Positions 1-8,010 of a stretch of 34,511 bases of DNA are shown one piece after another (within the stretch, counting starts at the first letter, position 1; each line of letters opens with the position of its first letter). Source of the stretch: Micrococcales bacterium. Its GTDB lineage: Bacteria; Actinomycetota; Actinomycetes; Actinomycetales; Cellulomonadaceae. The translations under genes were made by a program, and so were the position numbers. The stretch covers positions 1 through 34,511 of the forward strand of contig WRET01000034.1 of assembly GCA_009779195.1 (NCBI GenBank). Direction: 5' to 3'. The notes beneath the pieces were generated by a model. That model made no database searches and was not told where the DNA came from. It saw only the letters and a list, made by a program, of their open reading frames with translations.

Positions 1-2
1 CG

Positions 3-2219
3 GACCGGTCGTGGTTCGTGGTGCTCGACGACCTGGACGTCGAGCCCCCACAGCTCGCGCCGTGGTGGCCTCCGGTCGGAGGCCAGACGCTGGTCACCAC
101 CCGTCGTCGAGGGGCCGGGTACCAGGGGTCGGACCGGGTCGAGGTGGACCTGGACGTGTACAGCCCTGCGGAAGCGTCGTCGTACATCACCGAACGTCTG
201 GCCAGGGCAGTACCGACTGACCCGACCCAGGTCGAGGCTCTGGCTGACGACCTGGGCCGCCACCCCGTGGCGCTGAGCCTGGCCACAGCGGTCATCCTCG
301 ACAACCCCCGTTTCGCCACCATCGACCAGTACCGCCAGGTGCTGGCCGACCGTTCACGTTCCCTGGCGAACGTCCTGCCTGGCCAGGACGCCCCCTACGC
401 AGAGCTGGCCCGCCGCGGGCGCCCAGGCGACGGCCCATGGACTATCGCTGCGACCTGGGATATCGCTGTGGAACGCGCGACAGAGCACTCGCAGTATGCA
501 CCGGCCATGGCGGCGTTGTTGTCGTTCGCCCACCCCACCCAGACCCCTCGGATCCTGTTCCTCACCGAAGCCGCCCGCCACTACCTGGCCCGTGCCTGCG
601 ACCCAGATGTCGCTGGCCCGCTGACCGACGAGCAGACATGGTCCGCCCTCAACGCGCTCTCGCTCGTGTCCTTGGTCACCGTCGGCCGTGACCCGTGGGG
701 TCCGGTCACTGTCCACGCCCTGGCCCAACGCACAATCCGCGACACCCTGGACGCCGAACAACAGACGCGCACCGCGCACGCGCTGGCCGACGCCGCAACC
801 GAGGTCTGGCACAGTGCTCCGCCAGGGGCCGTTGGTGGCTTACGTGCCACAGCCACGAACCTGCGTGACCTTGCTGGACAAGTCTTGGTGACCACCAAGG
901 CCCACCCGGCCCTGTTCCTCTCCGGAGACTCTTTAGGAAACTCAGGCCGTGTCGGGCGTGCGGTCGTCTATTACGAAGATCTTCTCACCCGGTTCGACGC
1001 CTCGGACCCCTACTGCCGCGATGCCTTGGCTGCGCGGCGCTGCTGTGCGTTCTGGCGTGCAAAGGCCGGTGATGTGGCTGGTGCTCTGGTGACGTTAAAA
1101 GAATTGCTGGACGACATGACGCGGGTGTTAGGACCAGACCACCCTGACACCCTGCTGACGCGGCACAATATCGCTCGTTGGCGTGCGGTGTCTGGTGACG
1201 TCGTAGGTGGTCTGGCCGGGCTAGAGGAAGTCCTAGAGGACTGGGTGCGGGTGTTGGGACCGGATCACTCCCGTACCTTGTCCACCCGGCACTACATTGC
1301 TCGTTGGCGTGCGGTGTCTGGTGATGTTGTGGGTGGTCTGGCTGGGCTGGAAGAGATACTGGTCGACTGGGTGAGGGTTCTTGGGCCAGAACACCCGCGG
1401 ACTTTGTCGACTCGGCACGATATTGCTCGTTGGCGTGCGGTGTCTGGTGATGTTGTGGGTGGTCTGGAAGGTTTGGAGGAAGTTCTGGCCGACCGGGTGC
1501 GGCTGCTGGGTCCAGACCATCCCGACACCCTGAACACCCGGCACGATATTGCTCGTTGGTGTGCCGCTTCGGGTGATGTCGCTGGTGGTCTGGCTGGTTT
1601 GGAGGAGGTTCTGGCCGATCGGGTGCGAGTTTTGGGTCCAGAGCATCCCAGCACTCTTTCCACCAGGCACCACATCGGTCGTTGGCGTGTGATTGCTGGT
1701 GATGTTGACGGAGGGCTGGCCGGGCTAGAAAGTGTTTTGGCCGACAAGGTGCGCGTGCTGGGGGCGGACCATCCGAGCACTTTGTCTACAAGGCACAACA
1801 TTGCTCGTTGGCGCGCCGTGTCCGGTGATGTCGCCGGTGGTCTGGCCGGCCTGGAAGACGTGTTGGCCGATCGGGTGCGGGTGATGGGTCCGGACCATCC
1901 TGACACTTTGAGCACTCGGCACAGGATCGCCTATTGGCGCACCGAGTCCGGAGATGTCGCTGGGATAGCCGAGTTCGAGGAGGTGCTGGCTGACGAGGTG
2001 CGGGTGCTCGGCTCTGACCACCAACGCACCGTGGACACACGACGCAGTCTTGCGGCAGCCCGGCAGCGCTTGGAAGGCGCTGCGGCCCAGGTGCCGTTCG
2101 GTGTCCAGTCGGTAGCCGTTGACGGGTACTCCGATTGTGGGGACGCCGATCTGATGGGGCAGTTCTCCATCCATGGCGATATGGACGACGAGGCTGAGAC
2201 ACCCGGGACGGTTGCTTAG
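3..2219 (+). CDS. STAND-type NTPase with C-terminal TPR repeats (5' end outside window)
   Basis: The reading frame is open from the window edge, so the N-terminus, including the Walker A part of the NTPase, is missing. The first residues give a Walker B strand (FVVLDDLD) followed by TLVTTRR and GRHPVALSLA, which match the Walker B, sensor (RNBS-B) and GLPLAL-like positions of NB-ARC/STAND ATPases. A helical segment follows, then eight copies of a 42-residue TPR unit of the kinesin-light-chain type, each carrying RVLGPDHP.TL and SGDV.GGL.GLE. A tail of about 60 residues without recognisable motifs ends the protein. STAND proteins switch conformation on nucleotide binding when the repeat domain senses a ligand, and in actinobacteria they are common signalling or defence proteins. 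The actual role here cannot be read, because the N-terminal effector domain is off the window. Confidence 0.85.
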   Translation, partial: DRSWFVVLDDLDVEPPQLAPWWPPVGGQTLVTTRRRGAGYQGSDRVEVDLDVYSPAEASSYITERLARAVPTDPTQVEALADDLGRHPVALSLATAVILDNPRFATIDQYRQVLADRSRSLANVLPGQDAPYAELARRGRPGDGPWTIAATWDIAVERATEHSQYAPAMAALLSFAHPTQTPRILFLTEAARHYLARACDPDVAGPLTDEQTWSALNALSLVSLVTVGRDPWGPVTVHALAQRTIRDTLDAEQQTRTAHALADAATEVWHSAPPGAVGGLRATATNLRDLAGQVLVTTKAHPALFLSGDSLGNSGRVGRAVVYYEDLLTRFDASDPYCRDALAARRCCAFWRAKAGDVAGALVTLKELLDDMTRVLGPDHPDTLLTRHNIARWRAVSGDVVGGLAGLEEVLEDWVRVLGPDHSRTLSTRHYIARWRAVSGDVVGGLAGLEEILVDWVRVLGPEHPRTLSTRHDIARWRAVSGDVVGGLEGLEEVLADRVRLLGPDHPDTLNTRHDIARWCAASGDVAGGLAGLEEVLADRVRVLGPEHPSTLSTRHHIGRWRVIAGDVDGGLAGLESVLADKVRVLGADHPSTLSTRHNIARWRAVSGDVAGGLAGLEDVLADRVRVMGPDHPDTLSTRHRIAYWRTESGDVAGIAEFEEVLADEVRVLGSDHQRTVDTRRSLAAARQRLEGAAAQVPFGVQSVAVDGYSDCGDADLMGQFSIHGDMDDEAETPGTVA
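1122..2003 (+). repeat. Tandem 126-bp repeats encoding TPR units
   Basis: Seven full 126-bp units start at 1122, 1248, 1374, 1500, 1626, 1752 and 1878, with an eighth partial unit from 2004. Several units are nearly identical at the DNA level around GCTCGTTGGCGTGCGGTGTC. This suggests recent unit duplication or gene conversion inside the gene. Confidence 0.9.
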
Positions 2220-2248
2220 AGGCTCTCGTCCGTGTCGTGGGTGGAGAG

Positions 2249-2313
2249 GGCTGCTCATGGGCGGGCGTGGTGGTGGCCATGCTCGCAGAGGACGCCAGTT
2301 CTGCGAACCAGGT
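2249..2313 (+). pseudogene. dinG-like gene fragment
   Basis: This intergenic stretch aligns in the same orientation with dinG positions 4878-4952. CTGCTCATGG is identical, as is GCCATGCTCGC, and GACGCCAG.TCTGCGAACCAGG has one mismatch. The copy lacks 1 base and a 9-base block present in dinG. The match is far too long to be chance in unrelated intergenic DNA. It is best read as a decayed short copy of dinG or of a dinG paralogue. Confidence 0.7.
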
Positions 2314-2550
2314 CACGCCTGGTCGTCCGCCCTGCACATGCCCGAGGCCGAGGCGACGGTGTGAGACGAGACAGTTCCTGCCGGGAGCCCTTGTGAGAAT
2401 GGATCAGGTTCCTCAGAAAGGATCCGCTCCAGAGTTGGAAGGGGTTAGGACTTCGTCGGTGCGGCAAGGTATGGTGGTGCTCAGCGAGACCAGGAGCATT
2501 ATTGCCGGGCCTGGTCTGCTGTCGGGGAGTCGACTGCAGGAGGAGTGTCG
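2314..2550. other. Intergenic region upstream of the OmpA-domain gene
   Basis: No convincing coding frame is seen. A TATGGT box at 2470-2475 could be a -10 element for the downstream pair, but no good -35 partner is visible. The region ends in a strong Shine-Dalgarno AGGAGGAG at 2538-2545. Confidence 0.4.
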
Positions 2551-3600
2551 ATGAAGAAGGTGTTTGGGTTCGGTCCGGTCGTGATAGGTCTGGTGGCATC
2601 CCTGTCCGCTGTCTTGTCACCGTCGGACGTGGTAGGCACGACGAGAGCGGTGGGTTCGGTTGATGTTCCCACGGTGGCTGTCTTCCGGGTCGAGAGTTTC
2701 GGCGTCGGGCGCTCCGGCGCGGTGGTTGGCGCGGTGCACGCTGTCAACCGGGTTGAGGGTGGGACGGTTCTGTACTGGTCAGCAGCGTTGCAGGTCGATC
2801 CCACGACCACGAACAGCAGTTGCCTGTTCGGGATCCATGGTGGACCTGTGGATGGACTGGCGTTGGTCGTCCCGCAGGCGTCGGCGGTCTATGCTCCGCT
2901 GGTGCTCGCCAACGGAGAGTATGCTGCGTCGGATCCCAAAGAAGTTGCCTGGAGCACCAGCGGGCGGATGCTGGTTGGATATGCTGTGTTCCCGGAGCTG
3001 CCTCCCGACGTGTCGGAGGTGTACGTACGAATTGGGTATCTTCACCAGATGGCAGACCGTCCCGTTCCGGTGGGCGACGGGCCCCTGGAGCCGACGGTCG
3101 ATAAAGTCCCCGTTGAGCTGGGTGCCGGGTGGCCCGTGATCCCCCAGGCGAGCCTGCTCAAAGGTGCCGACCCCGCCGCTCACACGTTCCCGCTGTACTA
3201 CCAAACTGGTACCGATGATGACGCTGTCGCTACAGTCGAGAGTTCCACAGAAGTGTTGACTACTTTTGCGGCGGATGTGCTCTTTGCAAAGGACTCCGCG
3301 GATTTGTCGGACGAAGCAGCCTCGGCTCTGGCGATGGTGGGGTCGGACCTCAAGGACAGGGGTACGGGTGTTGTCGTGGTGACCGGGCACACAGACTCGG
3401 ACGGGACAGACGCCTACAACATGGATCTCTCCCGTCGGCGGGCGCAGGCCGTGGCCGACGCGCTGGTTCCGCTCTCTGGAAAGAACGTAACGTTCGAAGT
3501 GGTGGCGAAAGGCGAGACAGAGCCGATCGCCCCCAACTCGACCCCGGAGGGACAACAGAAGAACCGTCGGGTGACGGTGGAGTACGAGGTGGCAAAGTGA
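2551..3600 (+). CDS. Exported OmpA-domain (peptidoglycan-binding) protein
   Basis: The protein has 349 residues. ATG 2551 was chosen over the in-frame GTG at 2545 because AGGAGGAG ends at 2545, so the GTG lies within the ribosome site. The N-terminus is a basic-hydrophobic signal sequence (MKKVFGFGPVVIGLVASLSA). Residues up to about 225 are a beta-rich domain I do not recognise. The C-terminal 115 or so residues are an OmpA-like domain with VLFAKDSADLSDEA and GHTDSDGTDAYNMDLSRRRA, the TD..G...N..LS..RA motif that binds peptidoglycan diaminopimelate. Such proteins also occur in actinobacteria as cell-wall-anchored exported proteins. The stop overlaps the start of the lipoprotein gene (GTGA), so the two are very probably co-translated and may act as one envelope unit. 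Confidence 0.85.
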   Translation: MKKVFGFGPVVIGLVASLSAVLSPSDVVGTTRAVGSVDVPTVAVFRVESFGVGRSGAVVGAVHAVNRVEGGTVLYWSAALQVDPTTTNSSCLFGIHGGPVDGLALVVPQASAVYAPLVLANGEYAASDPKEVAWSTSGRMLVGYAVFPELPPDVSEVYVRIGYLHQMADRPVPVGDGPLEPTVDKVPVELGAGWPVIPQASLLKGADPAAHTFPLYYQTGTDDDAVATVESSTEVLTTFAADVLFAKDSADLSDEAASALAMVGSDLKDRGTGVVVVTGHTDSDGTDAYNMDLSRRRAQAVADALVPLSGKNVTFEVVAKGETEPIAPNSTPEGQQKNRRVTVEYEVAK

Positions 3601-4178
3601 GAACAGGTCTGGCGGCTCTCGTCGTAGCGGTCGTCGTGACACTTTGTGGGTGCACGACTGGCGGTGCGTCTGGCGACTCTGCTTCTACTGGATTGGTGAA
3701 GGGGGACCCGCTCACCGCAGAGCAGTACTACCAAGCAGTGGTGTCGGCAGTGCCAGATCCGAACGCCGTTCCACTGGCTTCGGGGGAGGGACGGTCCTAC
3801 CACGTCGATGTGTTGTCGGTTCACGCCCGGCCGGACAGCACGTTGGTGACGTTCGCGATGTCGCTCGCCGGGAACGGGGAGGCCTCCGGCGACGTCGTCA
3901 GTCTCAGAGGGGGCGGCGGCAATCTGAAGACGATCTCCCTCGTCGATCCCGCTAGCGGCACGACTATCAGCCCTGCGCTGTTTGATCCCGAGAATCCAGG
4001 TGGTCCGCTGGGTCCGGTCGCGGGGTTGGACTGCGCGTGCTCTGCCATCGTGTATCTCGACCAAGTCACGGTGGTGACAGCGTGGATGGGCCCGTTGCCG
4101 ACAGGTACGAAAACTGTGACCGTGAGGGTTCCGACTGTCCCTGATATCGAAAATGTCCCGGTCACCTGGAATCCGTGA
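3597..4178 (+). CDS. Small lipoprotein co-translated with the OmpA-domain protein
   Basis: The product has 193 residues and begins MRTGLAALVVAVVVTLCGC, a signal peptide with a lipobox-like LCGC and the lipidated cysteine at residue 19. A low-complexity Gly/Ser/Thr linker follows, then a beta-rich globular region of about 150 residues with no motif I can name. The start GTG at 3597 overlaps the preceding stop by four bases. The tight coupling suggests that it works with the OmpA-domain protein at the outer face of the membrane. The function is unknown, and homology was not tested. Confidence 0.8.
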   Translation: MRTGLAALVVAVVVTLCGCTTGGASGDSASTGLVKGDPLTAEQYYQAVVSAVPDPNAVPLASGEGRSYHVDVLSVHARPDSTLVTFAMSLAGNGEASGDVVSLRGGGGNLKTISLVDPASGTTISPALFDPENPGGPLGPVAGLDCACSAIVYLDQVTVVTAWMGPLPTGTKTVTVRVPTVPDIENVPVTWNP

Positions 4179-4248
4179 TCTCAGCGGGTACTGGTAGCGA
4201 CTCGTCTGCCTGCTGCGGTTCGTGGGTGGGGGCGTATCGGGCACGGCA

Positions 4249-4254
4249 TAGGGT
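4249..4254 (+). promoter_or_regulatory. -10 box for leaderless dinG transcript
   Basis: TAGGGT is followed by exactly 6 nt and then the dinG start GTG at 4261. This places the expected transcription start at the start codon. There is no separate Shine-Dalgarno, which fits leaderless expression. Confidence 0.5.
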
Positions 4255-4260
4255 GAGGGC

Positions 4261-6303
4261 GTGGATGGGTCCGAGCGTGTGACGTCGCTGCTTGAGGTGG
4301 CGGTCCAGGCGTTGGGTGGGCAGCGGCGCGAGGGGCAGGTGGTGATGGCTCGGGCGGTGGCGGACGCTGTCGAGAGCAGGCGGCACCTGTTGGTGCAGGC
4401 GGGGACGGGGACGGGTAAGTCGTTGGGGTACCTGGTGCCGGTGGTGGACCATGCGGTGCGCCACGACGGGCGGGTTGTGGTGTCGACGGCGACCCTCGCG
4501 CTGCAGCGGCAGGTGGTGTCCAGGGACCTGCCGTTGGTGGTCGAGGCGTTGGAGGCGCACCTGCCGCGGCGGCCGGAGGTGGCGCTGCTCAAGGGGTGGC
4601 ACAACTACCTGTGCGTGCACAAGGTCGAGGGCGGGTACCCGGACGAACCTGCGCTGTTCGACATACCCGAACCGGCGGGGCCGCGCCACGCCGACGGCTT
4701 GGGGGCGCAGGTGGTGCGGGTGCGTGAGTGGGCCGAGGAGACCACGACAGGCGACCGCGACGACCTGGTGCCGGGGGTCAGCGAACGGGCGTGGCGGCAA
4801 GTTTCGGTGACGTCGCTGGAGTGCCTCAAACAGCGCTGCCCCAAGCTGGGCGCGTGTTTTGCTGACCGGGCTCGTTCGGCTGCTCATGGGGCGGACGTCG
4901 TGGTGACCAACCACGCCATGCTCGCGGTGGACGCCAGCTCTGCGAACCAGGTGCTGCCCGAGCATGACGTGCTCGTGGTCGACGAGGCTCACGAGCTGGC
5001 AGCACGGGTCACCGCCCAGGCCACGGCTGAGCTGTCGCTGGCGTCCGTCGAGCAGGTGGCGCGTTCGGCCCGGCGGCTGGCCAGCCTGCCGACCAACGAC
5101 CTGGACGGGGCCGGGCAGGCGCTGGCGTCAGCGCTCGTGGCCAGCCAGGAAGGACGGTTCCCCGACGGTCTGCCTGGTGCGCTGGCCGAACCGGTCGCTG
5201 TCGTGCGCGACACTGTGCGGGGGTTGCTGTCGGCGGTGCGGTCCGTCGAGCTGACGCCGGAGGCCCAGGCGGGGCGCCAGGTCGCCACAGCAGCGCTGAC
5301 CGGGCTGTTCGAGGTGGCTGAACGCCTGGTCACGGCGGACGAGGGCACAGTGCTGTGGTGCGCGAGGACGACCGAACGCGGTGCCCCAGTAACACGGTTG
5401 CACGCTGCGCCGTTGTCGGTCAGCGGCCTGATACGCAACAAGCTGCTCGAGCACCGTGTGGCGGTGCTCACCTCGGCCACGCTGAGCCTCGGCGGGTCGT
5501 TCGACTCCGCGGCGAGGGCTGTCGGCCTGGGCTCGGACGACGAGACGTCGCAGGCTGAACCGACGTCGGCTGACGAGCCACGACCGGGCGACGACAACCA
5601 CGACGACAAGTCCGCCGACGACCACGAGAGGACCCAGTGGCAGGGGATCGACGTCGGCAGCCCCTTCGACTACCCGCGCCAAGGGATCTGCTACGTCGCC
5701 GCCCGGCTTCCGGCTCCAGGCCGCGAACCAGCCACCGACGACCAGCTCGACGAGATCGAGGCGCTGGTCCGGGCGGCCGGTGGACGCACCCTCGGGTTGT
5801 TCTCCTCACGCCGGGCCGCGCAGGTGGCTGCCGAGGCGATGCGTGAACGGTTGGACGTGCCGGTGCTCGCCCAGGGTGACGACCAGCTGCCCACGCTTGT
5901 CGGGCGCTTCTTGGCTGAACCTGCGACCTGCCTGTTCGGGACGTTGTCGCTGTGGCAGGGGGTGGACGTGCCTGGTCCGACGTGCCGGCTGGTGATCATC
6001 GACCGCATACCGTTCCCACGCCCGGACGACCCTGTTGCGGCGGCCCGGTCAGAGGCTGTGGCCAAGGCTGGCGGCAACGGTTTCATGGCTGTGTCGGCCA
6101 CACACGCGGCGTTGCTGCTCGCCCAGGGAGCCGGACGGTTGATCCGCACGGCCAGCGACCAGGGGGTTGTCGCGGTGCTCGACCCGCGGTTGGTCACCGC
6201 CCGGTACGGGACGTTCTTGGCCCGGTCGCTGCCGCCGTTCTGGCGGACGACCGACCGCGACGTCGTCGTCGGAGCGTTAGAACGGCTGCGCGCCGCCGGG
6301 TGA
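4261..6303 (+). CDS. dinG: ATP-dependent helicase DinG (XPD-like, Fe-S)
   Basis: The 680-residue superfamily 2 helicase is of the XPD/DinG type, which unwinds DNA 5' to 3' and helps to resolve blocked replication and R-loops. Walker A is AGTGTGKS with Lys53, and the Walker B DEAH box is Asp241-His244. Four cysteines at 118, 188, 193 and 199 (HNYLC, LEC, RCP, GAC) lie between them in the spacing of the family's [4Fe-4S] domain. Motifs V/VI appear near LFGTLSLWQGVDVPG and QGAGRLIR. An acidic, low-complexity insert (about residues 425-460, rich in Asp, Glu and Pro) separates the helicase lobes and looks like a flexible linker. The start GTG is supported by the upstream -10 box. The gene stands alone and converges with the glycoside hydrolase gene. 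Confidence 0.93.
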   Translation: MDGSERVTSLLEVAVQALGGQRREGQVVMARAVADAVESRRHLLVQAGTGTGKSLGYLVPVVDHAVRHDGRVVVSTATLALQRQVVSRDLPLVVEALEAHLPRRPEVALLKGWHNYLCVHKVEGGYPDEPALFDIPEPAGPRHADGLGAQVVRVREWAEETTTGDRDDLVPGVSERAWRQVSVTSLECLKQRCPKLGACFADRARSAAHGADVVVTNHAMLAVDASSANQVLPEHDVLVVDEAHELAARVTAQATAELSLASVEQVARSARRLASLPTNDLDGAGQALASALVASQEGRFPDGLPGALAEPVAVVRDTVRGLLSAVRSVELTPEAQAGRQVATAALTGLFEVAERLVTADEGTVLWCARTTERGAPVTRLHAAPLSVSGLIRNKLLEHRVAVLTSATLSLGGSFDSAARAVGLGSDDETSQAEPTSADEPRPGDDNHDDKSADDHERTQWQGIDVGSPFDYPRQGICYVAARLPAPGREPATDDQLDEIEALVRAAGGRTLGLFSSRRAAQVAAEAMRERLDVPVLAQGDDQLPTLVGRFLAEPATCLFGTLSLWQGVDVPGPTCRLVIIDRIPFPRPDDPVAAARSEAVAKAGGNGFMAVSATHAALLLAQGAGRLIRTASDQGVVAVLDPRLVTARYGTFLARSLPPFWRTTDRDVVVGALERLRAAG

Positions 6304-6384
6304 TCAACGAGCCCTGGCCGCCGACCTGCTTCAGTGCTGGGCGTCAGTGTTGGGCTGTGAGAACTGGGCCGTGAGCAGCGGGCG

Positions 6385-7845
6385 TCACTCGTCCGCCGGG
6401 TGCGAGGCCCCACCCGCGGTGGGGGCGGCGATGATTCCGACAGGGTGTCCGACCAGGGGAGAGACAGTGCCTTCGGGGGGCACATCGGGAACCTGGCCGA
6501 GCAGGTCGACCAAGGTCGCGCCAGACGCGGACGCCTCGGTCAGCTCTTTGGAGGTTGCCGCGAAGAAGATCTCGCGGTCGCCGCCTTCGCACGTCAGCGA
6601 GAACGCCCTGCCCCTCCAGTCTCCTTCCACCGTGGAACACCCAGACCAGAAGCTCGCCAGCGTCATGAAGGCTTTGCCCGACGGGTGGGGTTCACCAGGA
6701 AGCCACTTGTCCTCGGGGTGGCGGCCGACCAGGCCGAAGTTCCGCACGCTCGAGTCTTCGACCAGGTCGTCCTGCAGGTCGTACCACCACACTCCGCGTA
6801 CCCTGGTCGACGCACGGGCCCGCACGTACAGCTCGACCACGTACCGGGCCTGGACGTCGGCGCTGACAGGCCGGTCGCCGCCTCGTGACCAGCCCACCTC
6901 GGTGGCCCACATCGGCAGCCGCTGGCCGTACGTCCTTTCGATCTCGTCAGAGACCGTCACCATGCACTTGACCGACACCAGGGGGCCAGCCGGTGTGCTC
7001 GTGTTTGTGTCGGGGCAGCCGTTGGGGTGGCTGACGTACGGGTGGATGATCGCACCGTCGACCTGCACGTCATGGTCACGCAGGTACGCCATCGACGCCG
7101 CTGTCCAGTCCTGGTCACGGGCGGAGATCGCGTTGGCGAGCAGGGGTACTCCTGGTGCCGTCTTGCGCAACGAAGGGATGTCCAGCCCTTCGCGCTCGGG
7201 GTAGATCAGGGTCTCGACCAGCTTGGCGTACATGACCGGACAGCCGATGGCGTCCTTCGGGTCGTCTGGGCACGGGGCGCCCCACGAGCGGTACGGGAAC
7301 GGGTCGAACCAGCCCATGTAGACGTTCCACTCGTTCCAGATCTCGATACCGGCGAGGTTCTCGGGTCCGATCTGCTTGACAGCCTCGTTGGCGTACTCCA
7401 GGAAGGCTCCGCGCTCGGCTGCGGTGTCCGGGAAAGCGCCGCCCTGCAGGTACTTCACGTTGCCGTAGCCCAGGACGAGCAACAGTCTGCCGCCGGATTT
7501 GCCGACGAGGTCGAACTTCTTGGTGAACCCCGGTCCCATCTCGGTCCAGCCCACCTCTTCACGTAACGAGTCGACACCCATCTCGGTGAGGGCGATCTCG
7601 CCGATGGTCTTGCCGTCGCTGGGGCGACCGGGGTCGCCGAGGTGGGCAGCGACACCCATGTAGAAGTCCGGTGGCGCAGCCAGCGCGGGCTCTGGGGGAG
7701 CCGAACGTGGCGGTCTGTGGTGGGGAGGGCTCGGGGGTGGGGGCAGCTCCACGGTGGCACACGCCGCTGTCGCCGCCAGCACTGCTACGACGAGCCACGC
7801 CCTGCCGCGCCGGGACCGTGGGGCCTGGTGCCGTGCGCGGCTCAC
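6385..7845 (-). CDS. Exported clan-A glycoside hydrolase
   Basis: The frame could extend to a TTG at 7863, but the GTG at 7845 is preceded by GGAGGA at a proper distance and is preferred (486 residues). The N-terminus has a twin-basic region and a hydrophobic stretch ending AATAACATVEL, a signal peptide with an atypical lipobox-like TAAC, followed by a Pro-rich linker. The catalytic domain has the hallmarks of a (beta/alpha)8 retaining enzyme. IEIWNEWN gives the likely acid/base Glu172, and MWATEVGWS gives the likely nucleophile Glu316 at the end of a later strand. The layout resembles GH39- and GH5-like proteins, but the family and substrate cannot be assigned. It probably acts outside the cell on a polysaccharide or glycoside. 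Confidence 0.78.
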   Translation of the reverse strand: MSRARHQAPRSRRGRAWLVVAVLAATAACATVELPPPPSPPHHRPPRSAPPEPALAAPPDFYMGVAAHLGDPGRPSDGKTIGEIALTEMGVDSLREEVGWTEMGPGFTKKFDLVGKSGGRLLLVLGYGNVKYLQGGAFPDTAAERGAFLEYANEAVKQIGPENLAGIEIWNEWNVYMGWFDPFPYRSWGAPCPDDPKDAIGCPVMYAKLVETLIYPEREGLDIPSLRKTAPGVPLLANAISARDQDWTAASMAYLRDHDVQVDGAIIHPYVSHPNGCPDTNTSTPAGPLVSVKCMVTVSDEIERTYGQRLPMWATEVGWSRGGDRPVSADVQARYVVELYVRARASTRVRGVWWYDLQDDLVEDSSVRNFGLVGRHPEDKWLPGEPHPSGKAFMTLASFWSGCSTVEGDWRGRAFSLTCEGGDREIFFAATSKELTEASASGATLVDLLGQVPDVPPEGTVSPLVGHPVGIIAAPTAGGASHPADE

Positions 7846-8010
7846 AGGCCGTTCCTCCGGCAAAAACAGGGACGGTCAGGCAGTGGCGTCGGTGTGGTCA
7901 CGCGCCCAATCATAGGCGTATCGCCTGCTATGGCGGGTATGTCTTGGTATATCCGTTATGGGACGATCTGTTACCAAGGTCATGGCTGGCCAGGGGTGTC
8001 TGGCGGCTTT
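7846..8010 (-). promoter_or_regulatory. Upstream region of the glycoside hydrolase gene
   Basis: Read on the minus strand, TATGAT (7914-7909) is a near-consensus -10 box about 60 bp before the start codon. The region further upstream is AT-richer than its surroundings. It contains the inverted pair CTTGGTA/TACCAAG (about 7952-7986), a possible regulator site. Confidence 0.35.

Noticed and set aside
1292..1915. Long antisense frames within the TPR repeats
   Set aside because: They arise because the 126-bp unit is a multiple of three and is open on the other strand; no ribosome site and no independent features.
2237..2554. 105-codon plus-strand frame between the STAND and OmpA genes
   Set aside because: Includes the dinG fragment in a shifted frame and lacks a ribosome site; the debris explanation fits better.
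3414..4604. 396-codon frame antisense to the lipoprotein and dinG start
   Set aside because: Covers three supported features on the other strand and has an Arg/Ser/Thr-rich composition typical of shadows.
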